From assembly GCA_900546225.1 (NCBI GenBank), contig URBZ01000001.1:62001-126000 (forward strand): DNA of 64,000 nt, given 5' to 3'. The notes beneath the pieces were generated by a model, which saw only the letters and a program-made list of their open reading frames with translations, made no database searches and had not been told where the DNA came from. The position numbers and the translations under genes were made by a program. Shown one piece after another: positions 50,401 to 59,126 of this stretch. The stretch is from an uncultured Rickettsiales bacterium (GTDB lineage: Bacteria > Pseudomonadota > Alphaproteobacteria > Rs-D84). The first letter of the stretch is position 1; the number at the start of each line of letters is the position of its first letter.

Positions 50401-53205
50401 TATAAATATCAAACCGTCACCCGCGACAAAGTCATCAGTCAGGGCGCATTGGACATCGCGCCAGACGGCAAAACAATCAAACTGGACACCGCAAACGCTG
50501 GCACATATTTTGTCCAGATTCTGGATTCAGCGGAACGCATTTTGGCAAACATAGAATACTTTGTTGCCGGCAATGAAAACAGCGAACTGAAATCAGACAC
50601 CAACGCCGAACTGAAAATCAAATTGTCGTCAAACGCGTTTGCCGCGGGCGACAAAATCGATGTCAGCATTACCGCACCATACACCGGTGCGGGCCTGATT
50701 ACGATTGAACGCGACCGCGTGTATGCTTACAAATGGTTCAACGCCAACACCACAACATCGGTTCAGCAAATCACCCTGCCCGATGGATTCGAAGGAACGG
50801 GTTACATCAACGTGTCATTTGTGCGCAATATCACCAGCCGTGATATATTCACAACACCATACGCGTACGCCGTTGCACCATTTGCGGTTAAAAACGATAC
50901 CCGCAAAATTGGCGTTAAACTGACCACGCCGGACGTCGTGCATGACCATAAATTACCCATTAAATATGAATCAGATCGTGATGCGCGCCTGATGATATTC
51001 GCCATAAATACCGGCATTTTACAGGTTGCAAAATACGACCTGCCCCGTCCACTGGCGTACTTCTTCAAAAAGGCCGCCTTACAGGTTTCCACGTACCAAA
51101 CACTGTCGCTGTTGTTGCCAGAATACAAAATTCTGCGTGAATTTGCAAAAACCGGCGGTGGTGATTTCGAACCAGATATCGACGCCGGCATGACACTCAG
51201 CAACCCGTTTGGCCGTCGCACATTGCCACCGGTTGCGTTCTATTCGGGGATTATTGATACCAAGGCCGGCAAATCGGGCGAAATCACATTTGATTTGCCA
51301 GAATATTTTAACGGCGCGGTGCGCGTATTTGCGGTTGCCGCAAACAACACCGCCGTGGGCAGTGCGGACGCCAGCGTTCGCGTCCAATCACCGGTTATGA
51401 TTACACTGTCTGCCCCACTGATGGCGGCCCCAAACGACACGTTCGACATTGGTGCGGTTATATCAAATCAGGTCACGCACAGTGGCGCAAACGCGACCGC
51501 CGACATTTCGCTGTCGACATCGGACGGATTGACACCAGCGGCAACAACTGGGAAAATCGCCGTTCCTGAAAATAACGAAAATGTTTTCACGACATCTGTT
51601 CGTGTTGGCGACGTGTTGGGCAATGCCGACATTAAATTAAAAGCAACAATCAACGGTGCGGACGATGCATCTGGGGTTGCAAATGCAACGGCGGCCCTGT
51701 CCGTGCGTCCAATAACAACGTTTGGAACACGCGTGCACAGTGGCACAATAAATGCCCACACCGCAAAAATCCGTGGATTCCACATTGATATGTATCCGGA
51801 ATTTTCCGCACGCACACTGTACGTGTCACCACGCGCAACCGTGCTGGCACGCCCATTGGTTCAGTATCTGGCGCACTATGAATTTCCATGCACAGAACAA
51901 CTGGTATCGCGCGCATTGCCATATGTCGTTGCACCAAACGATGACACGTTGGGAACGAATTTTGATGAATCCAGCGCGAAAATTGCCGATACAATCCGCC
52001 AGTTGCAATCGCGTCAGAATATAAACGGTGCATTTGAATTGTGGGCAACAACCGATAGTTTCCCAATACCTGCGACCGCCACAAACGTCCAGACAACCGC
52101 ATATGTCGCCCAGTTCTTGACACTGGCGCGCGACGCGGGGTTCAATGTACCACAGGATATGTTGGGTCGCGCGATTGGATTCTTGCGTGATTTTGCCGGT
52201 GCGCCGATTGAAAGCGACGATGATGCTGCGGCGGTTGCGCACGCAATCTTTGTCATAACGCAAAATGATTACATCACAACAAATTACATCAATTTGTTCC
52301 AAGAATATACGGACAAAAACATCAAGAATTGGCAGCGCACGATTTCTGGCGCATACGTCGCCGCCGCATATAAAATGATGAAGCAAGATGATGCGGCGGG
52401 CAAACTGATTGCGCAATACCGCACCACATCGCCAAAGTTCGAATACGTATCGATGTATGACAATAATGTTGCAAATGACGCAATGTATAGCTTTATCAAC
52501 CGTCGGTATTTTGATGCCGCGGCGGACATGCCCGACAGTGTCATAAAATACGTTGCGGGTGGCGATTATTCGTCATACACATCGGCAATGGCAACATTGG
52601 CATTGATTGGCGATGCCGCCACAGCCGCGCCCGCGGTCACAATTTCGGCAAATGATGTGACCATCACGGGCACGACATCGGGCGACACACAGGTTTTTGA
52701 CATTCCGGCGGACGCCACCACGATTGATATCAAGTGCGAAAAATGTGACCGCACGAACGGCCTGTATTACGCATTGGTTCAGACCGGTTATCCACGCGTG
52801 GTCACCGAATCCAGCAACGGTATTTCCGTATCGCGTGAATATTACAATGAAAACGGTGAACGCATCACGTCCGCAAACATCGGTGACAGAATCACGGTTC
52901 GCATCTTTGCCCGCGCACGTGGTGGCGACGTAATCCCAAGCGTTGCAATCACCGATTTACTGCCGGCGGGATTTTCTGTTGAGGCCGCGGTCACGGGCGA
53001 CCAGAACTTTGCCCAGATTCGCGAAGATCGTGTTGTGATATTCACCGACCTGACGCGTGCATCGGCAACATTTGAATATACCGCCGACGTCACCGCCGCG
53101 GGCACATTCAGTGTTCCACCAATTCACGCCGAATCCATGTATAATCCATCGGTAAATGCAACCGGTGTGATCGGCACATTCACGGTTTCAAATGGTGAAA
53201 AATAA
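47476..53205 (+). CDS. Bacterial alpha-2-macroglobulin
   Basis: These large periplasmic proteins trap proteases with a reactive thioester and are thought to protect the cell with PBP1C. The 1,909-residue protein has an N-terminal membrane anchor (about residues 24-42) rather than a lipobox, a chain of MG beta domains, the bait region, and the thioester motif CTEQ (C1472-Q1475, in YEFPCTEQLVSR) within an alpha/alpha toroid, then a C-terminal domain ending in FTVSNGEK. AGGAAGGGG lies upstream of the ATG. The end overlaps pbpC by 14 bp. Confidence 0.95.
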   Translation: MATKQYRKNTKNPKRKLFSIRKIALVACAIAIIAGAFAFIALRRGDNAATKMHTTFNTPTAATFTDTNNVMFTSDNIPDVNNARTLGRIQPLVISYNWTSGPYNQAVRPDATNNDITAGTKISPFVRGTWTLRGGGDELAFTPDTDWPADTRFTVRVADNLVNSDVAIDDKTISFTTPRITATVDSFNLYPAPSAKKSVIGVAVISFNYPIITTEFNDKLTVKLDGAKLDFTVKFDKFRRTAIITTAPVQITNTDQIIRLKLNRVSPAAGNGATQKLTAHTTVAAADNIFKVSEITTTAADDKNGNAQQLVLVNMTATAASNTDWGKYVEIYLLPEYKTDDEKSDETPHQWADDEITPDVIARAKKIQTKLVPFVNPTGVYQYAFSYDVSAANRFIFVRVASGFESASGFFVKNGASRVLSVAYPVRTVKIAGSGALLSLAGDKKLGIMARGGATAAYVNLSKVKSSEINHLISQTYNIFAENIEFKGWSFGVDDMAVVFRKTIPFSDPSMTKTNYASIDLGAYLDRTGVDKTGIFVIQVAPDATAAQYSDRRLILLTNLGIIRKENQNNSSTLFVVNLSDGTPAADTEINVLGRNGNAVWAGRTDDDGHADIPELSWNEYRDAREPVAIVARRGDDVSFIPYNATAPMVDYSKFDVDGEHYYGATPLNAFVFTDRGIYRAGEDMVAAGIVKNKSFKALAGIPVRAEITDPRGRDALTKTFTLAGDGMFDIKYTIPATAATGEWQVRLYSLDNRGRIDTSLGVATFRVADFVPDNMKITTIIAGGDTDGWIGIDGIRANVSLRNLFGTAATDKRITASATLTPTNFTFDAFPDYIFTPNFISGTGLADGTARASQTFTANMPDAHTDENGAATISINFDDVIPDGTYMLKLTTAGFESASGRSVRTTTTARVSNAKYLVGYHADGDLKYIARGASRNVKLVAVDHTGAVATADNLTIRTVHRENLTSLVKDYSGYYKYQTVTRDKVISQGALDIAPDGKTIKLDTANAGTYFVQILDSAERILANIEYFVAGNENSELKSDTNAELKIKLSSNAFAAGDKIDVSITAPYTGAGLITIERDRVYAYKWFNANTTTSVQQITLPDGFEGTGYINVSFVRNITSRDIFTTPYAYAVAPFAVKNDTRKIGVKLTTPDVVHDHKLPIKYESDRDARLMIFAINTGILQVAKYDLPRPLAYFFKKAALQVSTYQTLSLLLPEYKILREFAKTGGGDFEPDIDAGMTLSNPFGRRTLPPVAFYSGIIDTKAGKSGEITFDLPEYFNGAVRVFAVAANNTAVGSADASVRVQSPVMITLSAPLMAAPNDTFDIGAVISNQVTHSGANATADISLSTSDGLTPAATTGKIAVPENNENVFTTSVRVGDVLGNADIKLKATINGADDASGVANATAALSVRPITTFGTRVHSGTINAHTAKIRGFHIDMYPEFSARTLYVSPRATVLARPLVQYLAHYEFPCTEQLVSRALPYVVAPNDDTLGTNFDESSAKIADTIRQLQSRQNINGAFELWATTDSFPIPATATNVQTTAYVAQFLTLARDAGFNVPQDMLGRAIGFLRDFAGAPIESDDDAAAVAHAIFVITQNDYITTNYINLFQEYTDKNIKNWQRTISGAYVAAAYKMMKQDDAAGKLIAQYRTTSPKFEYVSMYDNNVANDAMYSFINRRYFDAAADMPDSVIKYVAGGDYSSYTSAMATLALIGDAATAAPAVTISANDVTITGTTSGDTQVFDIPADATTIDIKCEKCDRTNGLYYALVQTGYPRVVTESSNGISVSREYYNENGERITSANIGDRITVRIFARARGGDVIPSVAITDLLPAGFSVEAAVTGDQNFAQIREDRVVIFTDLTRASATFEYTADVTAAGTFSVPPIHAESMYNPSVNATGVIGTFTVSNGEK

Positions 53206-55588
53206 CAAATGGTTTAACCGCATTACGCAACATATACGTCGTCACAAAACGACGTATATTTGCATATTCGGGCTGGTTGTGGTGTATTGGGCCGTCCGCC
53301 TGTTTTTTATTCCACCCCTGTTATCAGACACACATTTTTCCCGCGCGTATTATGACCGTAATGGCACGCTGATGCGCATGACACTGACGGCGGACGACAA
53401 ATACCGTCTGTTCACACCGTTGGACGAAATCAGTCCGGACGTCGTCCGCGCCACCGTATTATACGAAGATAAATATTTCTGGTATCACCCAGGGGTAAAT
53501 CCCATATCACTGGCGACCGCCACACTAAATTGGGCACGTGGCGTACCCCACCCCGCGGGCGCATCCACCATCACGATGCAGGTTGCACGAATGCTGTACG
53601 GCTTGGACACACGGCGTGCGGGCGGAAAACTGGCACAGATTGCCGCAGCAATTTATATCGACGCATTTCATTCAAAACGCGAAATCTTGCAAGCATATTT
53701 GAATTTAGCACCATATGGCGGCAACATAGAGGGCATTGGTGCCGCATCAATAATTTACTTTCAACGCCACGCGCATGACATCAGCACGATTGAGGCAATC
53801 ACCCTGTCCACCATTCCCCAAAATCCTGTAAAGCGCGGTTTGAATACCGAAACCGGTATGCGCAACATTATGACAATGCGCGCTGATTTGGTTCGGCGTT
53901 GGATTGCGGCATACGGCGATGATGGCGACCTGATGACATTGGCGGCAATGCCACTGAACGTGCACGGTACGCGCGATTTGCCATTCCATGCCCCACATTT
54001 TACCCAGCGCGAAATCACACGCCACAGTAATTACTGGGCGGACATTGGCCCACACAATTCATACGTTACAACAACACTGGACATCAATTTACAGAAACAA
54101 CTGGAACGGACACTGACCGCCCAGATTGATGCGCAACGCAGTCGTGGCGTAACAAACGCCGCCGCAATATTGGTCAATTATAAAACGATGGAAATTTTGT
54201 CCTATATCGGTTCGGCTGATTATTTTGATAAATCAATTTATGGCGAAAACGATGGCGTACTGGCACGACGCAGTCCGGGGTCAACACTGAAACCACTGAT
54301 ATATGCCGCCGCCGCCGACCGCGGTCTGATTCACGGTATGACACTGCTGCGCGATGCAAAAATCAACTTTGGCGTGTACGCACCAGAAAATTCAGACAGC
54401 GAATTTTACGGCCCAGTATTGGCGCACACGGCACTGACGCATTCGCGCAACATTCCCGCAATAAATCTGGTGCGGGGAATTGGCGTACGAAACTTCTATG
54501 ATTTGCTGGCCAAATACGGCATCGATAACCTGAAATCCCCAGATCATTATGGTATTTCCATCGCACTGGGCGGTGCCGAGGTGTCAATGTTTGAACTGGC
54601 ACAAATATATACAGGTCTTGCCAATCTGGGGGGCAAATACGACATTCGTTCGGAATTGTCCGCCCCAATGCGACATGACGCACAAATCCTGTCGCCAGAG
54701 GCAAACTTTCTGGTTCTGGACATGTTGGCACGCGGGGCCGCGCCAACAACGCACATTCCATTTACCAAGCGCACCACGTCCCCCATACGACACTATTGGA
54801 AAACAGGCACATCATCATCATTTCGTGATGCATGGACGGCGGGAATATTTGGCGACTATGTTTTAATCGTGTGGGTTGGGAATTTTGACGGCACACCAAA
54901 CAACGCTTTCTCGGGCGCACGCGTTGCCGCGCCAATCTATTTCGCATTAGCGGACACCGTCATAAAATACGATGCCGCACGCGGGCGACCGGTTCAGAAT
55001 AATAATTTCCTGCGAGATGACATGAACATTGCCCAAATTGATATGTGCGATGGCGTGGGCGGTATTGCCGGCCCATATTGCCCGCATGTCGTGAAATCGT
55101 ACTTTATCCCCGGCGTGTCACCCATTGACACGTCCAGTGTATATCGCGCAGTTCCGATTGATAACCGCACAGGTCTGCGCGCGTGCAATGCAAATCCAAA
55201 CACAACACACATGGCGGTGTATGAATTTTGGGATTCTGAATTTCTGGACATGTTTGTGCGCGCTGGCATTCACCGCAACACCCCGCCCCCATACATGCCG
55301 AATTGCAATCTGGACGATATTACGGACGACGCGACACCAACCATCGTCAGCCCCGCCGATGCGACGAACATAGTTATTACCGATGGGGGCACAGCGGCCC
55401 AAATCACATTTCAGGCAATCGCACCAACGCGCGATGCAAAAATATTCTGGTTCTTGGACGATGAAATTATCGGCACAACCACGTCCGGCGCACCAATGAC
55501 GCACACCGTTCCAATGGGTGAACACATTGTGCGCATTGCCACCAGCGATGGCGGCGGCAGTTCCGCGAAATTCACGGTTATTCAGTAA
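53192..55588 (+). CDS. pbpC: Penicillin-binding protein 1C
   Basis: Bifunctional peptidoglycan synthase: glycosyltransferase plus transpeptidase. The 798-residue protein has a membrane helix (about 22-40), a GT51 domain with YEDKYFWYHPG and GASTITMQVARM, a transpeptidase domain with GSTLKP (Ser364-Lys367), SRN and KTGTS, and a C-terminal BiPBP_C beta domain. It overlaps the alpha-2-macroglobulin gene, the classic pairing. A GTG at 53195 is an alternative start. Confidence 0.96.
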   Translation: MVKNNKWFNRITQHIRRHKTTYICIFGLVVVYWAVRLFFIPPLLSDTHFSRAYYDRNGTLMRMTLTADDKYRLFTPLDEISPDVVRATVLYEDKYFWYHPGVNPISLATATLNWARGVPHPAGASTITMQVARMLYGLDTRRAGGKLAQIAAAIYIDAFHSKREILQAYLNLAPYGGNIEGIGAASIIYFQRHAHDISTIEAITLSTIPQNPVKRGLNTETGMRNIMTMRADLVRRWIAAYGDDGDLMTLAAMPLNVHGTRDLPFHAPHFTQREITRHSNYWADIGPHNSYVTTTLDINLQKQLERTLTAQIDAQRSRGVTNAAAILVNYKTMEILSYIGSADYFDKSIYGENDGVLARRSPGSTLKPLIYAAAADRGLIHGMTLLRDAKINFGVYAPENSDSEFYGPVLAHTALTHSRNIPAINLVRGIGVRNFYDLLAKYGIDNLKSPDHYGISIALGGAEVSMFELAQIYTGLANLGGKYDIRSELSAPMRHDAQILSPEANFLVLDMLARGAAPTTHIPFTKRTTSPIRHYWKTGTSSSFRDAWTAGIFGDYVLIVWVGNFDGTPNNAFSGARVAAPIYFALADTVIKYDAARGRPVQNNNFLRDDMNIAQIDMCDGVGGIAGPYCPHVVKSYFIPGVSPIDTSSVYRAVPIDNRTGLRACNANPNTTHMAVYEFWDSEFLDMFVRAGIHRNTPPPYMPNCNLDDITDDATPTIVSPADATNIVITDGGTAAQITFQAIAPTRDAKIFWFLDDEIIGTTTSGAPMTHTVPMGEHIVRIATSDGGGSSAKFTVIQ

Positions 55589-55622
55589 TTACGCTGTTAC
55601 ACATTGCCGCGGCCGCAGCATA

Positions 55623-56486
55623 TTACATCAGATTAAATTTGTTGATATAGTTAAATGAAACGCCCATCATAAAATTGCTGCCATAGACGTCCGCACCGCG
55701 TGCCTTGGCCAGACGATATTTCACATATGGGCCCATGGTCAGATTTCCCCACAGGTTTGTATCCAACCGCACAACCGCCGACAAATCGCGACGCAAATCG
55801 GTTGGCACATAATCAGAATATTCAAAGTATTCACGATAATACCCGTTGGTGGTGAACTTTACCCCATCGCGAATTTCATATTCAGCGCGCCAGCCGGCCT
55901 CCATACCGTCCTTGCTGGTCTGCGCGCCCGCGTATGTAAAGTCGTATTCGTACAGACCTGTGACATACAGCGTCTTCAAAATCTTGTGATCAAACAATGA
56001 AATACCGGCACTGGTACGAATAATATTCTGGCGCGGGGCGTCCGAATTATCGCGGAATTGCGTATCATATGCACCACGAACCGTTGGGCCCAGTTTCAGC
56101 CCCACAAAATCCCAACATGCGTATGACAAATCACTGGACAGCGTGATTTTATCGGCATTTTGGTCGGTTGTGGTTGGCCCATTATACGGGCGCAATGTCG
56201 TACGGCCGTATTCGGCAAACAAGCCATTGTCCCATTTGAATTTGTTTTTGTTATATTCCAAAACCGTGTCCAATACGCCCTTGATATAATCCTGACTGGA
56301 CGCATTCAAGGCCGACACCGGTGAATCTGCATATTCGCGCGCATTAGAAACCGTTGTTTTTGACAATTCCAACCCGATACGACGCACATCCAGCTTTAAC
56401 GTCTGGTTCGACGCCGGTGCATCATCGGCAAATGCCGCGCACGGCATGATAAACAGCCCCAATAAAACCGCAGATAATTTTTTCAA
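55623..56486 (-). CDS. Outer-membrane beta-barrel protein, unknown function
   Basis: 287 residues with a signal peptide (cleavage near FAD, about residue 20). The mature part alternates hydrophobic and polar residues with many Tyr/Trp, and ends NYINKFNLM, consistent with a beta-barrel. The start is TTG at 56486 with AGGTGA 5 nt upstream; the nearby ATG is out of frame. It follows the periplasmic protein gene at 56512 in one operon. Confidence 0.7.
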   Translation of the reverse strand: MKKLSAVLLGLFIMPCAAFADDAPASNQTLKLDVRRIGLELSKTTVSNAREYADSPVSALNASSQDYIKGVLDTVLEYNKNKFKWDNGLFAEYGRTTLRPYNGPTTTDQNADKITLSSDLSYACWDFVGLKLGPTVRGAYDTQFRDNSDAPRQNIIRTSAGISLFDHKILKTLYVTGLYEYDFTYAGAQTSKDGMEAGWRAEYEIRDGVKFTTNGYYREYFEYSDYVPTDLRRDLSAVVRLDTNLWGNLTMGPYVKYRLAKARGADVYGSNFMMGVSFNYINKFNLM

Positions 56487-56511
56487 CCCATCACCTTTTG
56501 ATATTTAATAA

Positions 56512-57126
56512 TTATTTCCAAATGCGCAAAACGCCATCACTATCAGAATAACGCCAGCCCGCCCCGCGCACCGCCGCCGTAAATTCACCACGACGTGCCA
56601 CAGGCAGTTCAATCGTAACCTGACCGTTATTCATATACTTGGTCGACAAATCCAATTTTTCATTGCGGGCAATTTCCTGTAATCCAATCCAATCCGCAAT
56701 CGGGTCAGACACATATGCCACAACGACAAATTTGTCCCCAGACGTATCGTCCGGCAACCAATTCTGAACCCCCGCCGCATTCAGCCACGTGCGCGCCAAA
56801 CCGCGGTCAATCGTCATTGTGATATTTGCCGAATACGTTGTGTCCGATTGCCGTTCCCCCGAAATTTCAGACGACGCAATCAGATTAGTCAATTCGCTGT
56901 TCTTGGCGTCTGCCACCGCGGCGCGCAACTGATCTGGCATGGAATAGTGTGACAAACTGTCGACAATGATTTGACGACGGGCCTCGTCCATGGCGATGTT
57001 TTTCGCCGACGCGGACGTATCACTGGTAATACTGACCGATGCCGTTCCCGACAATTCGGCGGCATGTGCCGAAATTCCCGACAACGCCAACACAGCCCCA
57101 GCAAAAATAATCCCCAGTTTTTTCAT
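56512..57126 (-). CDS. Periplasmic protein of unknown function
   Basis: 204 residues with a signal peptide (cleavage near AHA, residue 22). The mature domain begins with SGTASVSITSDTSASAKNIAMDEARRQIIVDSL, a pattern of a strand then an amphipathic helix as in small LPP20/FlgT-type envelope domains. It ends with SDSDGVLRIWK. It lies between two barrel-protein genes with gaps under 30 bp, so it may assist or modulate them. The family is not certain. Confidence 0.65.
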   Translation of the reverse strand: MKKLGIIFAGAVLALSGISAHAAELSGTASVSITSDTSASAKNIAMDEARRQIIVDSLSHYSMPDQLRAAVADAKNSELTNLIASSEISGERQSDTTYSANITMTIDRGLARTWLNAAGVQNWLPDDTSGDKFVVVAYVSDPIADWIGLQEIARNEKLDLSTKYMNNGQVTIELPVARRGEFTAAVRGAGWRYSDSDGVLRIWK

Positions 57127-57145
57127 ATCACACTACCATTTCCAA

Positions 57146-58675
57146 TCAGAACTTTGCATTGACACCAACGCGAATACCCATTGATTTATAGAACGATTTA
57201 ACCTCGCTCTTGACACTGCATGTCCAACCTGGGCAACTTTCTTTTAATGCCATAATCGAACGTGCGGCGGCACTGCCGGCCAGCATTTCTTCGTCCGACG
57301 AGAAACCTGTACCATAATTTACCTCGTACCCATTGACGGTATACGTACCACCGTTTTTGATACGTGACAATTCGGTTTCGTAATAATTGGCATTCAGATA
57401 CGTTTTCGCGTCCGCATCACTGACACTGTAATAATCATATGTCAGCCCCAGTGTCAAGAATACAGTATCCGTCAATGCTGTCAACCAATTTGCGCCCAAT
57501 CCCAAATGATACGCACTGCCCATGCTGGCCTTGTCTTCGACACTCTTTGGGTGTGCCCAGTCATAACGGTACGGCTGGTCACCGGTTGATGTGTACCCCG
57601 GCAACCCCAGTTCAAAACGACCATTGACGGCATTTTTATTGTTGATTTGGTAATCCATATCCATCGCCAAATATGGGCCTGACCATTCAACCTCGTACGA
57701 ATGGCTGACCGATGGTTGTGAATAATAGAATGTCCCCGCGGTATTCACCAACGTTGCCCCCGCAGGCACTTGGATATAGTTATATGGATTATCACGTGTT
57801 GGCACAGAACTGATATTGCCGATTGGGAAAATCAGAACCGGATCACATTGCGTTTCGCCATTGATATTGAAACAAGTATAAGAATCCACCGCCAAACCGT
57901 GGTTATTCTTGGTTTCCAATTTATATTTCAAATAGCGATACCCAATCGATGGTGTGAATTTCACCGACCCCAGTTGAAAGAAATCAGTCAACCCAAATCC
58001 GGCGTTAAACCCGTACATATTGCCGCCATCGCTTTTACCCACAGACAGCGCATGTCCGTCCTGAGTTCCCGTGATTTCTTCGCCATCATCGTATTGACCG
58101 TTGCCGTTTGCATCGACAAAGAAGATATCGGAAATATACCCGCCATTGGTGATATCGTCGTCGACCATGGTGTTTTCACCGGACTGCATTCCATACTTGA
58201 ATCCGGCATCAATTTGCATCTTGGTCTTGCCGGCATTAAATGCATAACCACCACGAACGTCCAGAACATTCCAGCCAACATTGTCATAGTGCAAAATCGA
58301 TTTGGATTCTTTCATTTCGAATTGCCATTGGGCAACCTCGTGCGAGATACCGGCATCCAGCCAAAATCCCTGCTTTTTTGTGCTGCTGGTGGCAACCTGT
58401 GATGCGTTTTGCGACTGACCGCGTGCCACGGTTGTTTGTGTTGTACGCGTACCAACCGTTGGACGCGACGTAGAATACGACGCATACGACGAACCCGCAG
58501 TATTGTAATTTCTGGTCTGGGTCGTATTGTTATAACGTGACGCATACGATTGCGTGGAATAGCGCGTCTGGGGCGACTGATAGTTGCCGGTGTAATAAGT
58601 TCCGGCGGCATTTGCCGCAACAGGCACAGCGGCCACAATCGCCGCGCGCAACAAAAACGATGGAAACTTTGCCAT
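57146..58675 (-). CDS. Large outer-membrane beta-barrel protein
   Basis: 509 residues. A signal peptide (cleavage near NAA, about residue 20) is followed by a Tyr/Thr/Ser/Arg-rich low-complexity segment (about 24-95), then amphipathic strands with many aromatics, loops with EF-like Asp/Asn runs (FFVDANGNGQYDDGEE), and the C-terminal VGVNAKF with terminal Phe, the hallmark of BAM-inserted barrels. AAGGA lies 8 nt before the ATG at 58675. First gene of a three-gene envelope operon. Confidence 0.8.
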   Translation of the reverse strand: MAKFPSFLLRAAIVAAVPVAANAAGTYYTGNYQSPQTRYSTQSYASRYNNTTQTRNYNTAGSSYASYSTSRPTVGTRTTQTTVARGQSQNASQVATSSTKKQGFWLDAGISHEVAQWQFEMKESKSILHYDNVGWNVLDVRGGYAFNAGKTKMQIDAGFKYGMQSGENTMVDDDITNGGYISDIFFVDANGNGQYDDGEEITGTQDGHALSVGKSDGGNMYGFNAGFGLTDFFQLGSVKFTPSIGYRYLKYKLETKNNHGLAVDSYTCFNINGETQCDPVLIFPIGNISSVPTRDNPYNYIQVPAGATLVNTAGTFYYSQPSVSHSYEVEWSGPYLAMDMDYQINNKNAVNGRFELGLPGYTSTGDQPYRYDWAHPKSVEDKASMGSAYHLGLGANWLTALTDTVFLTLGLTYDYYSVSDADAKTYLNANYYETELSRIKNGGTYTVNGYEVNYGTGFSSDEEMLAGSAAARSIMALKESCPGWTCSVKSEVKSFYKSMGIRVGVNAKF

Positions 58676-58770
58676 ATAAAAATCCTTACCTTTATTACTT
58701 TTACGCATATAATATCACAAAAACGGTTGAAAAACAAACCACTTGTTGATAAGAATATGGTTGTTTTTCG

Positions 58771-58855
58771 GCGGGCATGGCGGAATTGGTATACGCGCAG
58801 CACTAAGGATGCTGTGGTGCAAACCTTGGGGGTTCAAGTCCCCCTGCCCGCACCA
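58771..58855 (+). tRNA. tRNA-Leu(AAG)
   Basis: 85 nt, class II with a long variable arm and encoded CCA. Acceptor GCGGGCA/TGCCCGC, anticodon stem CAGCA/TGCTG with the 7-base loop CTAAGGA, so U33 is followed by AAG and G37. The T-arm has GGTTCAAGTCC. AAG is rare in bacteria, where GAG normally reads CUU/CUC; A34 would need deamination to inosine to read CUC. Confidence 0.93.
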
Positions 58856-58925
58856 GAAAAACTTCAAAGTTCAGAGTGCAGAGTTCAAAGTTCAAATAAT
58901 GTGCGCGCTTCGCGCAACACCTACT

Positions 58926-59042
58926 CACTGGATTGCCACGCGTCGCTACGCTTGCTCGCAATGACAGAGATTCTAGAACGACTGTCATTGCGAGTGTAAC
59001 GAAGCAATCCAGTAAATAAAACAGTGCGCCATTTGGCGCACA
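58926..59042. repeat. Interspersed palindromic repeat pair (ATTGCGAG type)
   Basis: Inverted half-copies CACTGGATTGCCACGCG...CTCGCAATGACA and TCATTGCGAGTG...GAAGCAATCCAG, followed by a GTGCGCC/GGCGCAC hairpin. Fills the gap after tRNA-Leu. Confidence 0.8.
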
Positions 59043-59126
59043 CATTATTTGCACTCTGAACTTTAATAAAAACCTGTTTTTTCACTTGCCCGCAATTTCA
59101 TTATTTTGCTAAGATTATTGACAAGA

